From the NCBI GenBank assembly GCA_025055765.1, contig JANWWS010000013.1, positions 248,001-312,000 on the forward strand: a stretch of DNA of 64,000 nucleotides, written 5' to 3'. Source of the stretch: Leptospiraceae bacterium (GTDB lineage: Bacteria; Spirochaetota; Leptospiria; Turneriellales; Turneriellaceae). Shown here in pieces: positions 27,099-35,790 of this stretch (its first letter is position 1; every line of letters starts with the position of its first letter). Below the pieces are notes generated by a model that saw only the letters and a program-made list of their open reading frames with translations, had not been told where the DNA came from and searched no databases. A program made the position numbers and the translations under genes.

Positions 27099-27613
27099 TG
27101 CGCAAAAGACAAATTACTGACAAAATTCTCTACACAGGCCATGATATTTCTTTTGCTGTCATTTCTACCCCTCAAGGTGAGAGACCACTCGTTTATTATC
27201 CCGAAGCAGCTGCCATCCTAGCTGTGCAAAATGAACACCTTATTATGGTAGAACAGTTCCGCTATGGTAGTGATTGCTATTCCTTGGAGATCCCTGCTGG
27301 CAAAAAGGACCCACAAGAAGACATCCTGAGCTGTGCCCAAAGGGAGCTAAGAGAAGAAACAGGTTATGTGGCCAAACATTGGGAACTTTTATTTTGTTAT
27401 TATCCAGCCATTAGTATTATGACAGAAAAACTCTGCCTTTTTCTAGCCAAAGAGCTTAGCTATGTGGGAGAAAGCCCCGATCCTGACGAAATTCTAACTA
27501 CGAAAATGGTAAGTTTTCAAAAAGCCCAGGAACTTTTCATGCAGGGCCAAATCATTGACAGCAAGACCATAATCGCTTTGCAATATCTAGCTTTAAATTC
27601 GTGGCAGCTCTAG
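27098..27613 (+). CDS. Nudix hydrolase, ADP-ribose pyrophosphatase-like
   Basis: A 171-residue Nudix enzyme, close in layout to NudF/ADP-ribose pyrophosphatases. The Nudix box is complete: Gly, then Glu five residues later, then RELREETGY (about 75-90). It is preceded by the typical VEQFRYG and LEIPAGK strands. It would hydrolyse ADP-ribose or a related nucleotide-sugar in the cytoplasm. ATG 27098 overlaps the lepA stop by one base (TAATG) with AAAGG upstream. The end is two bases from the convergent gloB. Confidence 0.88.
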   Translation: MRKRQITDKILYTGHDISFAVISTPQGERPLVYYPEAAAILAVQNEHLIMVEQFRYGSDCYSLEIPAGKKDPQEDILSCAQRELREETGYVAKHWELLFCYYPAISIMTEKLCLFLAKELSYVGESPDPDEILTTKMVSFQKAQELFMQGQIIDSKTIIALQYLALNSWQL

Positions 27614-27615
27614 CT

Positions 27616-28401
27616 CTACCACCTATCCCGTAGCCGGCGCAAGGCTAAGAAAACTTCTTTATTACTGCATTGGAGGGAGCTAATCTCTTTTTTTTGGTAG
27701 AGACTGCGACGCAAGCTTGGATCATCTAAACGAAAAAAGAGATTGCTTTCAAATTCATCAGCCACGGTGCGGATGTCATTGTGAGTTTTTTGCCAAGCTT
27801 CATATGCCTGCCTTAAATAGTGATCATCGGGTAAGATACTTAAGCCAAATAGTAGGTTTCTTTCAAGATAGCGGTGACCTGGAAACACCTGGGCAGACCT
27901 TGGTATTTTAAAGATGATTTTTTCAAAAGTCTCATATAGCTGCTCCACATCACCCCCATGGTAGCAATTGCCCACCCCTCCGTGAAAGAGAGTATCTCCA
28001 CAAAACAACATGGGGGGCTCTGACGGCACATAAAGACATATGTGTCCCAACGTATGGCCTGGGGTGTAAAGTATCGCTATTTGGTCAGACCCCAAGCTCA
28101 AGCTATCCCCCTGTTGAACTGGGTGGTTGGCATGAGGTACTTTGGACAACAAACTCTCGTGTACGACCACTCTCACGGAATATCTTTGACATAGACAGGA
28201 ATTGCCTGAAGTATGGTCTAAATGTTCGTGTGTGTTGACAATATATTGGGGGTTAAGGTTCAGCGTCTTTATTGTGGCTATTAATAGCTCCTCCTTTAAG
28301 GGATCCACGATGAGGCAGTCCTTAGTTTCCCTGTCATAAATAAGATAGTTATAGTTTTGTAGGGCGTTTTGAGCATAGATTTTTTCCACAGTAAGAGCCA
28401 A
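27616..28401 (-). CDS. gloB: Hydroxyacylglutathione hydrolase-like (glyoxalase II)
   Basis: A 261-residue metallo-beta-lactamase-fold thioesterase. Metal motifs: THEHLDH (about 57-63), TPGHTLGH, GDTLFHGGVGNC and GHRYLERNL, all at glyoxalase II positions. The HYLRQAYEAW and C-terminal helices match the glyoxalase II substrate domain. It would hydrolyse S-lactoylglutathione or another thiol ester to D-lactate. It is five bases downstream of lactate dehydrogenase on the same strand, so both probably act in lactate/methylglyoxal metabolism, although that dehydrogenase acts on L-lactate. Confidence 0.85.
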   Translation of the reverse strand: MALTVEKIYAQNALQNYNYLIYDRETKDCLIVDPLKEELLIATIKTLNLNPQYIVNTHEHLDHTSGNSCLCQRYSVRVVVHESLLSKVPHANHPVQQGDSLSLGSDQIAILYTPGHTLGHICLYVPSEPPMLFCGDTLFHGGVGNCYHGGDVEQLYETFEKIIFKIPRSAQVFPGHRYLERNLLFGLSILPDDHYLRQAYEAWQKTHNDIRTVADEFESNLFFRLDDPSLRRSLYQKKEISSLQCSNKEVFLALRRLRDRW

Positions 28402-28406
28402 TGTCG

Positions 28407-29321
28407 CTACAACTTCTCTAAGTAACTCTTTAAGACCGTTGCACTTTTTTCAAGCTGCAGATTTTCTTCGTCCGACAATTTAATGCCCACAAGTTCAATC
28501 GCACCAGCTTCACTCACAACATGGGGTAGCGAAAGCGCTGTACCAAAAAGAGGGTTGTAGCGGCTTATCGTATAGATGGCCTTTTCTCGGCGCAGAATGC
28601 TTTCCGTTATCCTTGCTAACACAGCACCTATCCCAAAGGCTGTAGCCCCCTTTCCCTCAATGATCTTATAAGCGGCGCGGCGCACGTTTTCATCAATAAT
28701 TTTCTTTTCCTCTTCGCTAAAGGCAATCCGTCGGCTACGACAAAAATCCTCAAAACCCAGCCCCGCAATGGTAGCTCCCGACCACACAAGGACCTCACTA
28801 TCCCCGTGCTCACCCACCACATAGGCATGTACATGTCGAGCATCGACACCAGCAAAACCCCCTAAAAGCGCTCGAAAACGGGCAGTATCAAGAGTTGTGC
28901 CACTGCCAAACACCCGAGGGTTTGCACCACCTGCTTCTCGTTCCGTTAAAGCGGTAATAATGTCAACGGGATTTGTGGCAACAATTAGTATAGCCCCACT
29001 TTCATGCCGCAATACCTGAGGCACAATTTCACGAAAAATAGCAGCATTGCGTTCTAAAAGGGCAAGCCGGCTTTCCCCTGGTAATTGGTTTACCCCCGCA
29101 GCTAATATAACCACCTCAGCCCCCTTGAGATCGGCATAGGTACCTGCATAAACCTCTACCGGATTGGAAAAGGGGGCTGCGTGAAGCATATCATGGGCTT
29201 CTGCTACAGCCTTTTTCTCATTTTTGTCAATTAACACAAGCTCACGACAGCTCCCGCGCAAAACCATGGCATAACCTGTTGCCGAACCCACATACCCGAC
29301 ACCCACAATACCTACTTTCAT
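28407..29321 (-). CDS. ldh: L-lactate dehydrogenase
   Basis: A 304-residue NAD-dependent 2-hydroxyacid dehydrogenase of the lactate/malate family. GVGYVGSATGYA is the NAD motif and VLIDKN the acidic end of strand 2. The specificity loop reads AAGVNQLPGESRL; Gln where malate dehydrogenase has Arg argues for lactate/pyruvate. TNPVD, the substrate Arg in LDTARFR and the catalytic His in GEHGDSE are intact. A TTGACA lies about 60 bases upstream of the ATG. It forms a two-gene unit with gloB. Confidence 0.9.
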   Translation of the reverse strand: MKVGIVGVGYVGSATGYAMVLRGSCRELVLIDKNEKKAVAEAHDMLHAAPFSNPVEVYAGTYADLKGAEVVILAAGVNQLPGESRLALLERNAAIFREIVPQVLRHESGAILIVATNPVDIITALTEREAGGANPRVFGSGTTLDTARFRALLGGFAGVDARHVHAYVVGEHGDSEVLVWSGATIAGLGFEDFCRSRRIAFSEEEKKIIDENVRRAAYKIIEGKGATAFGIGAVLARITESILRREKAIYTISRYNPLFGTALSLPHVVSEAGAIELVGIKLSDEENLQLEKSATVLKSYLEKL

Positions 29322-29402
29322 ACGCTTTTTACCCCGCCGTTAAGCAAAACGCTACATGGGCTTTTTTGAAATCCAAATATGTCAAGATTTTTATAAAAAT
29401 TT

Positions 29403-29431
29403 TTGCCGCTTGGGCCAGAGATGCATATTTA
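29403..29431 (+). promoter_or_regulatory. Promoter giving a leaderless fmdB-type mRNA
   Basis: TTGCCG (29403-29408), a 17-base spacer and TATTTA (29426-29431) end six bases before the ATG at 29438. The predicted transcription start is the A of the ATG, and there is no Shine-Dalgarno sequence. Confidence 0.5.
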
Positions 29432-29437
29432 TGTATC

Positions 29438-29716
29438 ATGCCAAGCTATGACTATCGTTGCCAAAATTGTGGGCATGTCATGGAAGTCGTACATGGCATG
29501 AACGAAAAACCAGAGCTAAGCTGTCCCTCCTGCGAAAGTAAAAATATGGTTAAACTTATCTCAGGAGGAACAGGGGTTATCTTTAAAGGTAGTGGCTTTT
29601 ATGTAACTGACTACAAAAAAGCCGCATCCAAAAGTAATGAAAAAGAATCAAGCACAGCAGGCACTGCTACCGCAGAAAAAACCCATACCTGCACAGGAGC
29701 CTGCAGCCACAGTTAA
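29438..29716 (+). CDS. FmdB-family zinc-ribbon regulatory protein
   Basis: A 92-residue protein starting MPSYDYRCQNCGHVMEV, the characteristic FmdB/CxxC_CxxC_SSSS start. Two CxxC pairs (CQNC, CPSC) would hold one zinc. KLISGGTGVIFKGSGFYVTDYK is the standard second half, shown here in outline: GTG, KGSGFY and DYK. The tail is low-complexity (Ser, Thr, Ala, Glu) and ends in CTGACSHS, which adds two more cysteines. FmdB-type proteins are proposed regulators of one-carbon or amide operons, but the function is unproven. A longer frame from 29279 is dismissed because of the family start and the promoter. Confidence 0.85.
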   Translation: MPSYDYRCQNCGHVMEVVHGMNEKPELSCPSCESKNMVKLISGGTGVIFKGSGFYVTDYKKAASKSNEKESSTAGTATAEKTHTCTGACSHS

Positions 29717-31767
29717 GAAAGCCCCACGGAGGTCATAGCGATTTTCTCCAATGTTGCTTCCATGACCTCCTCTATATCTTTTCCCTCTACAATAACATCA
29801 TAAATACCCCGAGCTATGGGATAGTTTTCGTAGGAAAGATGGACAAGTCGCGCCAGTGCCTGGATACCATGTAGGCCTGGTAATTTCTTTTCTTTAGAGG
29901 CTTTGCCGTAAATAAAATCATGTCCCCATTGGCGATCGCGGGCATCTTGCCCAAAGCAGCTAAGCATAAGATCGGTCATCCCAGAGAGCCCAGCAAAAGT
30001 GGATTTCCTACCACCCAAGGCTACTCCTAATCTTGTCATTTCTTGAAAAATCCGATGGGAAAAGTGGAACAGGGTATTGTCGCTGTTTCCACCTAAGTTT
30101 TTCTCATAATAGCCATCCAAAAGTCCAATGCCCAGGGCATAGATATTCTTTAGGGCTCCCCCCAATTGCATCCCGCGAACATCATATGGATTATAAGCAG
30201 CTCTAGTAAAGGTATAGCCGGTATTGAAGTAACGTGTGAGAGGTTGTACTAAACTTGTATTAATTGCCGCAAATTCAAAGCCTGTAGGTTTTCTCTCCAT
30301 GATTTGGTCAGGGTAGTTAGCGCCAGCAAGGGCACAAAATCGCACTGGGTTAAGCCCATAGATATGCTCTAAATCATCAAAGATGAGACCATAGCGTGAA
30401 CTGGTAAAGCCTTTCACCACATTGATAATGGGACTCCAGTTTTCTTGCAGAATTGGGGCAAGCTCTCGATAATAGTCGTCAATTTCCCATGACCTTGCGG
30501 CTTGAATGTATATCGTTGCTTTGCGTAGATCTTCGGGATTTGCCGTAAAGGATATATTAGGAGGTAACTTAAACAAGGGAAAATGGTCTTGGTCTAATCT
30601 CAGTTCATTAAACAAAGCAGCTTTTTCTTTATCAGGTATGTAAATCTTAATCTCTACGGGATGGTTGGCCATAACTGTAGCATAAGCTACTCCATAGGGA
30701 GAATGGCCTATTACCGCCACATGCTCCTTTGGCTCCTTAGGTCGACTTATTAATATGTTTTCTTTTGTTCCAAAAGAGAGGCTTTGGTAAAGGTTCCGGT
30801 AAGTACCGTGCATGTGACGATGTAAATTTTGACCCACGAGGAGAGCTAAATTATCGATAATAAACTGCTTCTTGTTAGCATCATCAGGAACCTCTAGGCG
30901 ATCTACGCTGTCGGGGAGGCTTTTCATTTGCTCTGGGGGTAGCTTCCCCACAAGTATGGGGCGCCCAATCGAAACCTTACCCGTGGCAATGTTAAATAAA
31001 AAGGAATCTGTCGGTAGAATTTTGTCAGTCCCTGTAAGAGAAAATGGTACAATAATCTTATTGGTGACGTAGTGATAAACCGTATCCACGAAACCCAAGA
31101 GCTTACCGGTGCGCGAACGGGTACCTTCTGGGAAGATCGCAATTACCTTGCCTTGCTTTTGCAGTTCATGGGCCATGCGAAAACTGCGCATGTTGATCCG
31201 GGTCATAAGATCAGCCATTGCGGGGTTTTCGATCATATCCCGCTTGCTGCACACAAGTAGACTGTGAATCATATAAACCCCAAGCCGGGTAATGTCTGGC
31301 AAAAAGACAAGCCTGCCTGCAATAAAAACCATGCTGTCAGCGAGCTTACGTGCCTCTCCCCCTTGGCGGTAGAGAAGGCCATACATCGCTGCCGTATCCA
31401 TGTGGGAGAGATGATTAGAAATTATGGTGATAGGATACTTACCCAATAAGGGAAGGATGTAGCGTAGGTTTTCTGTGCCCTCTAAGGTAAAGTTACGTAA
31501 AAGAGGATCTAGAAACTCCATCATGAAATCACGTATTTCATCCCGCCTCTCCGTATAGACCCCTACCTCATCAAGTTTGGATTCATCCTCAAAAGTCTCC
31601 ATTACTCTGGGCATGGGTGTGGCTTGAGAAAGTTGTAGGTATTTGGTTAAAAGCTCTCGCGCTCTTTGCTCACTAAGTCCCTGCGCGACAAAAATTTCTA
31701 TATTTTTGTAAAACTCTCTTACCCAAGGAGCATGGGTCACTGGTTCAGGCCGGATATCCTTGCTCAT
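29713..31767 (-). CDS. Bifunctional glycerol-3-phosphate acyltransferase / glycerol-3-phosphate dehydrogenase fusion
   Basis: One 684-residue protein carries two enzymes. Residues about 60-340 are an acyltransferase with the HX4D site His119-Asp124 (NHLSHMD), FPEGTRSR (212-219) and a VCSKRDM...NMRSF stretch (172-196) resembling plastid-type soluble G3P acyltransferase. Residues about 347-684 are GpsA-like: a nucleotide motif VIGHSPYG (altered from GAGAWG), GGALKNIYALGIGLLDG with the catalytic Lys, and GLSGMTDLMLSCFG. Together they could turn dihydroxyacetone phosphate into G3P and acylate it to lysophosphatidate, the entry of phospholipid synthesis. The loss of the second Gly of the nucleotide motif leaves it open whether the dehydrogenase part is active. 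It ends on a TTAA shared with fmdB. Confidence 0.82.
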   Translation of the reverse strand: MSKDIRPEPVTHAPWVREFYKNIEIFVAQGLSEQRARELLTKYLQLSQATPMPRVMETFEDESKLDEVGVYTERRDEIRDFMMEFLDPLLRNFTLEGTENLRYILPLLGKYPITIISNHLSHMDTAAMYGLLYRQGGEARKLADSMVFIAGRLVFLPDITRLGVYMIHSLLVCSKRDMIENPAMADLMTRINMRSFRMAHELQKQGKVIAIFPEGTRSRTGKLLGFVDTVYHYVTNKIIVPFSLTGTDKILPTDSFLFNIATGKVSIGRPILVGKLPPEQMKSLPDSVDRLEVPDDANKKQFIIDNLALLVGQNLHRHMHGTYRNLYQSLSFGTKENILISRPKEPKEHVAVIGHSPYGVAYATVMANHPVEIKIYIPDKEKAALFNELRLDQDHFPLFKLPPNISFTANPEDLRKATIYIQAARSWEIDDYYRELAPILQENWSPIINVVKGFTSSRYGLIFDDLEHIYGLNPVRFCALAGANYPDQIMERKPTGFEFAAINTSLVQPLTRYFNTGYTFTRAAYNPYDVRGMQLGGALKNIYALGIGLLDGYYEKNLGGNSDNTLFHFSHRIFQEMTRLGVALGGRKSTFAGLSGMTDLMLSCFGQDARDRQWGHDFIYGKASKEKKLPGLHGIQALARLVHLSYENYPIARGIYDVIVEGKDIEEVMEATLEKIAMTSVGLS

Positions 31768-31920
31768 GGGATGGGAATTTTCTAAAAAGAAAAAAAGTCA
31801 AATACTTTTGTCGCCTCAGAATTTATTGACCTCGCGGCACACTCTGCAGATCATTATAGATCCTTCTTTACTAACATAAACCAAAATCTCGTTCCTACTC
31901 ACATTTGCCAAAGATCTTCT

Positions 31921-32199
31921 ATGAAAATAGAAATTCCCAAAAAGCTTGACAAGTCAGCTTTGCTTGAGAATAATAAGCTCTTCTTTATGAAGAAAAATGT
32001 AGGAAAGCTTGATCGCACACTCCGGTATATAGCAGCGGTTGGCCTTGTCGTTATCGGACTTTTCATTATGGGGGGTATTCAAGGCAATGTGGCAGGACTT
32101 GTGGTAGCTCTTCTTTCCATAATCCCGGCACTCACCGCCACAACCCGCAGCTGCCCCCTCTATAGCCTTACAGGTATCTCCACCGTAGAGAAAAAATAA
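31921..32199 (+). CDS. Small membrane protein, DUF2892 (YgaP-like)
   Basis: A 92-residue protein. From residue 23 it reads MKKNVGKLDRTLRY, the standard DUF2892 start, followed by two hydrophobic helices (about 38-52 and 57-75) and the TRSCPLYSLTG loop usual for the family. Such proteins resemble the membrane part of YgaP rhodanese; their own function is not established. ATG 31987 would give the minimal family protein, and the 22-residue extension from 31921 is plausible but unsupported by a ribosome site. The stop codon directly abuts the convergent phosphoesterase. Confidence 0.8.
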   Translation: MKIEIPKKLDKSALLENNKLFFMKKNVGKLDRTLRYIAAVGLVVIGLFIMGGIQGNVAGLVVALLSIIPALTATTRSCPLYSLTGISTVEKK

Positions 32200-32715
32200 T
32201 TAGCTTATTTCATAGAGCTGCCAGAGGTCCTGCGAGGGCCAAAAAAGAGCTGCTGTGTATTGGTCGCTACGATAAAGAGGGCCTGGATTTAAAATACGGA
32301 TCTCGCCCCGTCGGTAGTCCTCGGGAAAGTGAGTATGCCCCTTAATTAAATAATGAAGCTTGCGGGGGTTCTCAGGAGAAGTCACCTCCCGAAAAAAACG
32401 TGGGTTATCACCATGGGTTAGTAGGATATTTTTACCCCCACAATGCAAAAACCAGTGCTCCTGTGGGGGAGAAAAACCCAGCATGCGGGCTTTTTCCGTT
32501 ATTCCAGATCGGAAAATGTCATTGTTTCCCCATGCTAGGTAAAGAGAAAAAGAAGAGAAAACCTCCAAGGTCTGTGGAGAAACTAAATCTCCTGCATGCA
32601 GTATGGTCCGTACCCGATTTTGACTAAAGTACTTAAGACAGCGCTCTAAAGGACGTAGATTATCGTGGGTATCGGCTAGAACCCCTATGGGTTCATACGG
32701 CTCCAAAATCGTCAT
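32200..32715 (-). CDS. YfcE/MJ0936-family metallophosphoesterase
   Basis: A 171-residue calcineurin-like phosphodiesterase. The metal-binding series is complete: ADTHDN (about 14-19), HAGD, WGNND, THGD and KGHTHFP. The natural substrate of the family is uncertain (it cleaves model phosphodiesters). The start overlaps the upstream 121-residue membrane protein by 23 bases, so it is the third gene of the ccmC unit. Confidence 0.88.
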   Translation of the reverse strand: MTILEPYEPIGVLADTHDNLRPLERCLKYFSQNRVRTILHAGDLVSPQTLEVFSSFSLYLAWGNNDIFRSGITEKARMLGFSPPQEHWFLHCGGKNILLTHGDNPRFFREVTSPENPRKLHYLIKGHTHFPEDYRRGEIRILNPGPLYRSDQYTAALFWPSQDLWQLYEIS

Positions 32716-33058
32716 CTTTGGTTATCCGAACAATCCTACGATAGCTTAAAACACTATAAAGCGCAATAAAGGTAAACAAAAGCAAGAGAGCCAAAAATAG
32801 GTAAATAAGCCTTTCTTGGGCTGTACGGTCTGCCTGGCGGTGGTAGTACTCTTCAATAAGCCATAGATACCGCCTTTCCTTCAGATTTTTTGCTTCGAGA
32901 TACTGGTTGTAATAATCCAAGAGTTCCTTATCCGAAAACTGGCGAAGCATTTCCCGCGCGCGTTCAGTATCTGTCTCTAAAAACTCAGTTAGAATCTCTT
33001 TTTCGGACGCAACGAGTGTCGTTAACAGGAACACAAAAACAAGCCAAAATCTCCTCAT
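32693..33058 (-). CDS. Small membrane protein following ccmC, unknown function
   Basis: A 121-residue protein with a signal peptide (residues 3-18), a highly charged helical periplasmic segment (about 20-75, rich in Glu, Arg, Tyr) and a C-terminal membrane helix (about 84-106) followed by a short basic tail. The layout recalls small cytochrome c maturation partners such as CcmD, but it is longer and I see no CcmD motif. The start overlaps the stop of ccmC by four bases, implying coupled translation and a possible role beside CcmC. Confidence 0.6.
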   Translation of the reverse strand: MRRFWLVFVFLLTTLVASEKEILTEFLETDTERAREMLRQFSDKELLDYYNQYLEAKNLKERRYLWLIEEYYHRQADRTAQERLIYLFLALLLLFTFIALYSVLSYRRIVRITKDDDFGAV

Positions 33059-33714
33059 TGTCGGCTTTTACCCCTAACCAATTTTAGCTTCTGCCATTTC
33101 GCAGCGGGAATGTAAAGCATAAATAAGAATAAATGAAACCACAGCACAGCGTACCAAAAAGTCCAAGTCATGCGCCAATCCCTGAGACCTCCCCGCATGA
33201 CGACGGGACCAGGATGGGAAGGTGTCTCCCACAAAATAATCGAAAAATAAACCAAGGGTATGTTAAGTAGAAAAAGAAGAGCTAAAACAGCCCCATATTT
33301 TGCTTTTTTATCCAAATCGTCAAGACTCAACCGAAATAGAAAATAGGCTCCATAGGAAAGCCACATCACAAAAAAAGTAATGAGCCTTTCATCAGACCAA
33401 TTCCAAAAATCCCCCCAAATGGGTTTTGCCCAGAGAGGTCCCGTAATGAGTACCCCTGTTGTAAAAAGCCATCCTAAGAGAATAAAGTTCTCAGCTCTCC
33501 CATCGTCCTCAGCCTGGCCATAGCGTAAATAGCGAAAACTATACCATCCGCCTAAGATAAAGGCCGTAAAAGACACCCAGGCCGTTGGAACATGGTAGTA
33601 AAAAATGCGCTGCACTACTCCCTGCATGGCATCCGAGGGCACGAAAAATAAAGTTAAAAAGGCCAGCAGCACAAAGCCAAAGAAGACCAAACCAACATAA
33701 ACATAATAGCCCAT
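33055..33714 (-). CDS. ccmC: Cytochrome c assembly heme protein CcmC/CcsA type
   Basis: A 219-residue membrane protein with six hydrophobic helices. The tryptophan-rich loop WAKPIWGDFWNWSDERL matches the WWD heme-handling signature, with the conserved His pair in YYHVPTAW and the later WETPSHPG. CcmC loads heme onto CcmE for cytochrome c maturation. No ccmA, ccmB, ccmE or ccmF is in the window. It starts a three-gene unit and is divergent from the oligopeptide-type permeases. It is a plausible consumer of the heme made by the operon at 16.8-25.2 kb. Confidence 0.88.
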   Translation of the reverse strand: MGYYVYVGLVFFGFVLLAFLTLFFVPSDAMQGVVQRIFYYHVPTAWVSFTAFILGGWYSFRYLRYGQAEDDGRAENFILLGWLFTTGVLITGPLWAKPIWGDFWNWSDERLITFFVMWLSYGAYFLFRLSLDDLDKKAKYGAVLALLFLLNIPLVYFSIILWETPSHPGPVVMRGGLRDWRMTWTFWYAVLWFHLFLFMLYIPAAKWQKLKLVRGKSRQ

Positions 33715-33787
33715 AATCCACTGCGTCCTCTAGACAGCTGTAGTAAAGAAAATCTTGCCAATACTAAGCCCGGTATGAGACAAAGCC

Positions 33788-34792
33788 ATGCGCAGCTATT
33801 TTATTAAAAGAATTCTTTGGATGTTGCCAACTCTCTTTGGCATTGTTACCATTACTTTCTTTCTCACAAAATTAAGGCCTGACCCTCTTAGCCAGATGGC
33901 CTTTGGCCCTGAGGGCTTAAAAGACACTTCCGCTGCCGAACAGTACTTACAAGAGCTTAGACGCTACTACGGCTACGACAAACCTTTATGGGAACAATAT
34001 CTCTTGATGTGGAAAAACATACTTACTTTAGATTTTTCGACAAGTCGTGTTGATAAACGCAAGGTCCTTGAAAAAATAGCAGAGGCCCTCCCCTATACGC
34101 TCATTTTAAATGCCATCACCATCTTTGTGGTTTACCTAATTTCGGTACCTTTGGGGATTTGGTCTGCCATACATGACGCCACCTTTATAGAGAAAACACT
34201 TACTTTTTTGTTGTACATCCTATACTCCCTGCCGGGTTTTTGGGTGGCTTTGCTCTTACTGCGCTATCTTGCCGGGGGAGACTATCTTGACCTTTTTCCT
34301 TTAGGTGGATTTCGCTGCGAAGGCTATGAAAACCTTCCTTGGTACCTGCAATTATGGGACATCCTACACCATCTTGTGCTGCCGGTTACTGTCTCTGTCT
34401 ATGGCTCCATTGCCTTTATGTCACGGTTTGTAAAGAGTAGTTTTCTCGAGGCTTTAAAAGCAGACTACATCCGCACAGCGAAAGCCAAGGGTTTAACCCA
34501 AAGACGAATTATTTACATTCACGCCTTACGCAACTCCCTTATACCCCTGATTACACTAATGGCCGGTCTTCTACCCGCTCTTTTTGGGGGGAGTGTAATT
34601 GTAGAAAAAATTTTTTCCATACCTGGCCTGGGGAAACTTGCTTACGATAGCGTGTATGCCAACGATGATCCCGTTATCATAGCCGAGGTTTTCATTTCTG
34701 CCGTACTTACTATGTTAGGTATACTTCTGGCCGACCTTGCCTATGCTAAAGTTGATCCACGGATCACCTTTGAGAAAACCGAGGTTCACTGA
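33788..34792 (+). CDS. ABC transporter permease, DppB/OppB family
   Basis: A 334-residue inner-membrane permease with the N-terminal helix and start MRSYFIKRILWMLPTLFG, a periplasmic segment, five further helices and the EAA loop (DYIRTAKAKGLTQRRIIYIHALRNSLIP, visible as RTAKAKGL and HALRNSLIP). It pairs with the next gene for oligopeptide-like substrates. The GFRCEGYENL loop is typical of YejB/OppB members. No binding protein or ATPase lies beside it. The two genes overlap by one base. Confidence 0.9.
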   Translation: MRSYFIKRILWMLPTLFGIVTITFFLTKLRPDPLSQMAFGPEGLKDTSAAEQYLQELRRYYGYDKPLWEQYLLMWKNILTLDFSTSRVDKRKVLEKIAEALPYTLILNAITIFVVYLISVPLGIWSAIHDATFIEKTLTFLLYILYSLPGFWVALLLLRYLAGGDYLDLFPLGGFRCEGYENLPWYLQLWDILHHLVLPVTVSVYGSIAFMSRFVKSSFLEALKADYIRTAKAKGLTQRRIIYIHALRNSLIPLITLMAGLLPALFGGSVIVEKIFSIPGLGKLAYDSVYANDDPVIIAEVFISAVLTMLGILLADLAYAKVDPRITFEKTEVH

Positions 34793-35790
34793 TGAAATCA
34801 TGGCTCTTGCTGCGCCTAGCTAAAAAATCACCCCTTGCTTTTTTCCTAATATGTCTTTTAATTTTTTTAGCTATTTTTGCGGATTTCATAGCAAGCCCCC
34901 TACCCTACCTCGTTTGGGCAAACCATACAGAGCACGATATCCCCCTCTCCCCGCTTTTCGCTGAGCTTACCCAAGGGCGAACATCCTCTCTACCCTATCG
35001 ACGCTTAGCTGCCGAAGGCAAAATCAAAGCCCTTTTTGCCCCCATACCTTTTTCCCCTTACGAGACGAATTTAGATGAGGTATTAGCCCCTCCCAAGCTT
35101 GCCCGATTTGCCCATTATATGGGCACAGACAATTTAGGCCGAGACGTAGCCGCAAGACTCATCCACGGGACCAGGAATTCCATACTGGTGGGCTTTGTCG
35201 CTGTCGCTCTTGCCCTTATTCTTGGCCTCATCATGGGAAGCCTCGCTGGTTATTTAGGAGGATTTGCCGACATCTTCATTAGCCGTTTTATTGAGGTAGT
35301 CATTTGCTTTCCCACTCTCATACTTATATTGGCAGTGCTCTCCCTCTTAAAGCCGTCTCTCCTAAATATCATGATAGTTATAGGCGCAACTGGCTGGACT
35401 GGTATTGCGCGGGTTATTCGAGGGGAGTTTTTAAAACGAAAACACGCTGACTTTGTTTTGGCAAGCCGGCTCATGGGAGCAAGCCACTTGCGGCTTATCT
35501 TAAAACATATCTTGCCTAATTCCCTTCCCCCTGTAATTGTAATCTCCGCCTTTGGTATTGCCGGAGCCGTGCTAACCGAAAGTGCCCTGAGTTTTTTAGG
35601 TATAGGAGTGCCCGCACCTGAGCCCTCCTGGGGGGATGTGCTCAAACTTTCTCAGGATTATCCCGACATTGCCTGGTGGCTAACCATATTTCCTGGCTGC
35701 TTTATTTTTCTTACAGTGGTAGCCTTCAATCGCCTTGGCGATACCCTTAGGGAAGAATTGAACCCTAGAGAAACCTTTAAGGATTCGTAG
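34792..35790 (+). CDS. ABC transporter permease, DppC/OppC family
   Basis: A 332-residue partner permease. An N-terminal helix (about 14-34) is followed by a long periplasmic loop, the MGTDNLGRDVAARLIHGTRNS segment typical of OppC (seen as GTDNLGRD), five helices, and the EAA loop with ASRLMGASHLRLILKHILPN. Substrate type is oligopeptide or microcin-like by family. Its 3' end overlaps the convergent LptE-like gene by 14 bases. With no ATPase or binding protein next to it, the pair must be completed from elsewhere. Confidence 0.9.
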   Translation: MKSWLLLRLAKKSPLAFFLICLLIFLAIFADFIASPLPYLVWANHTEHDIPLSPLFAELTQGRTSSLPYRRLAAEGKIKALFAPIPFSPYETNLDEVLAPPKLARFAHYMGTDNLGRDVAARLIHGTRNSILVGFVAVALALILGLIMGSLAGYLGGFADIFISRFIEVVICFPTLILILAVLSLLKPSLLNIMIVIGATGWTGIARVIRGEFLKRKHADFVLASRLMGASHLRLILKHILPNSLPPVIVISAFGIAGAVLTESALSFLGIGVPAPEPSWGDVLKLSQDYPDIAWWLTIFPGCFIFLTVVAFNRLGDTLREELNPRETFKDS

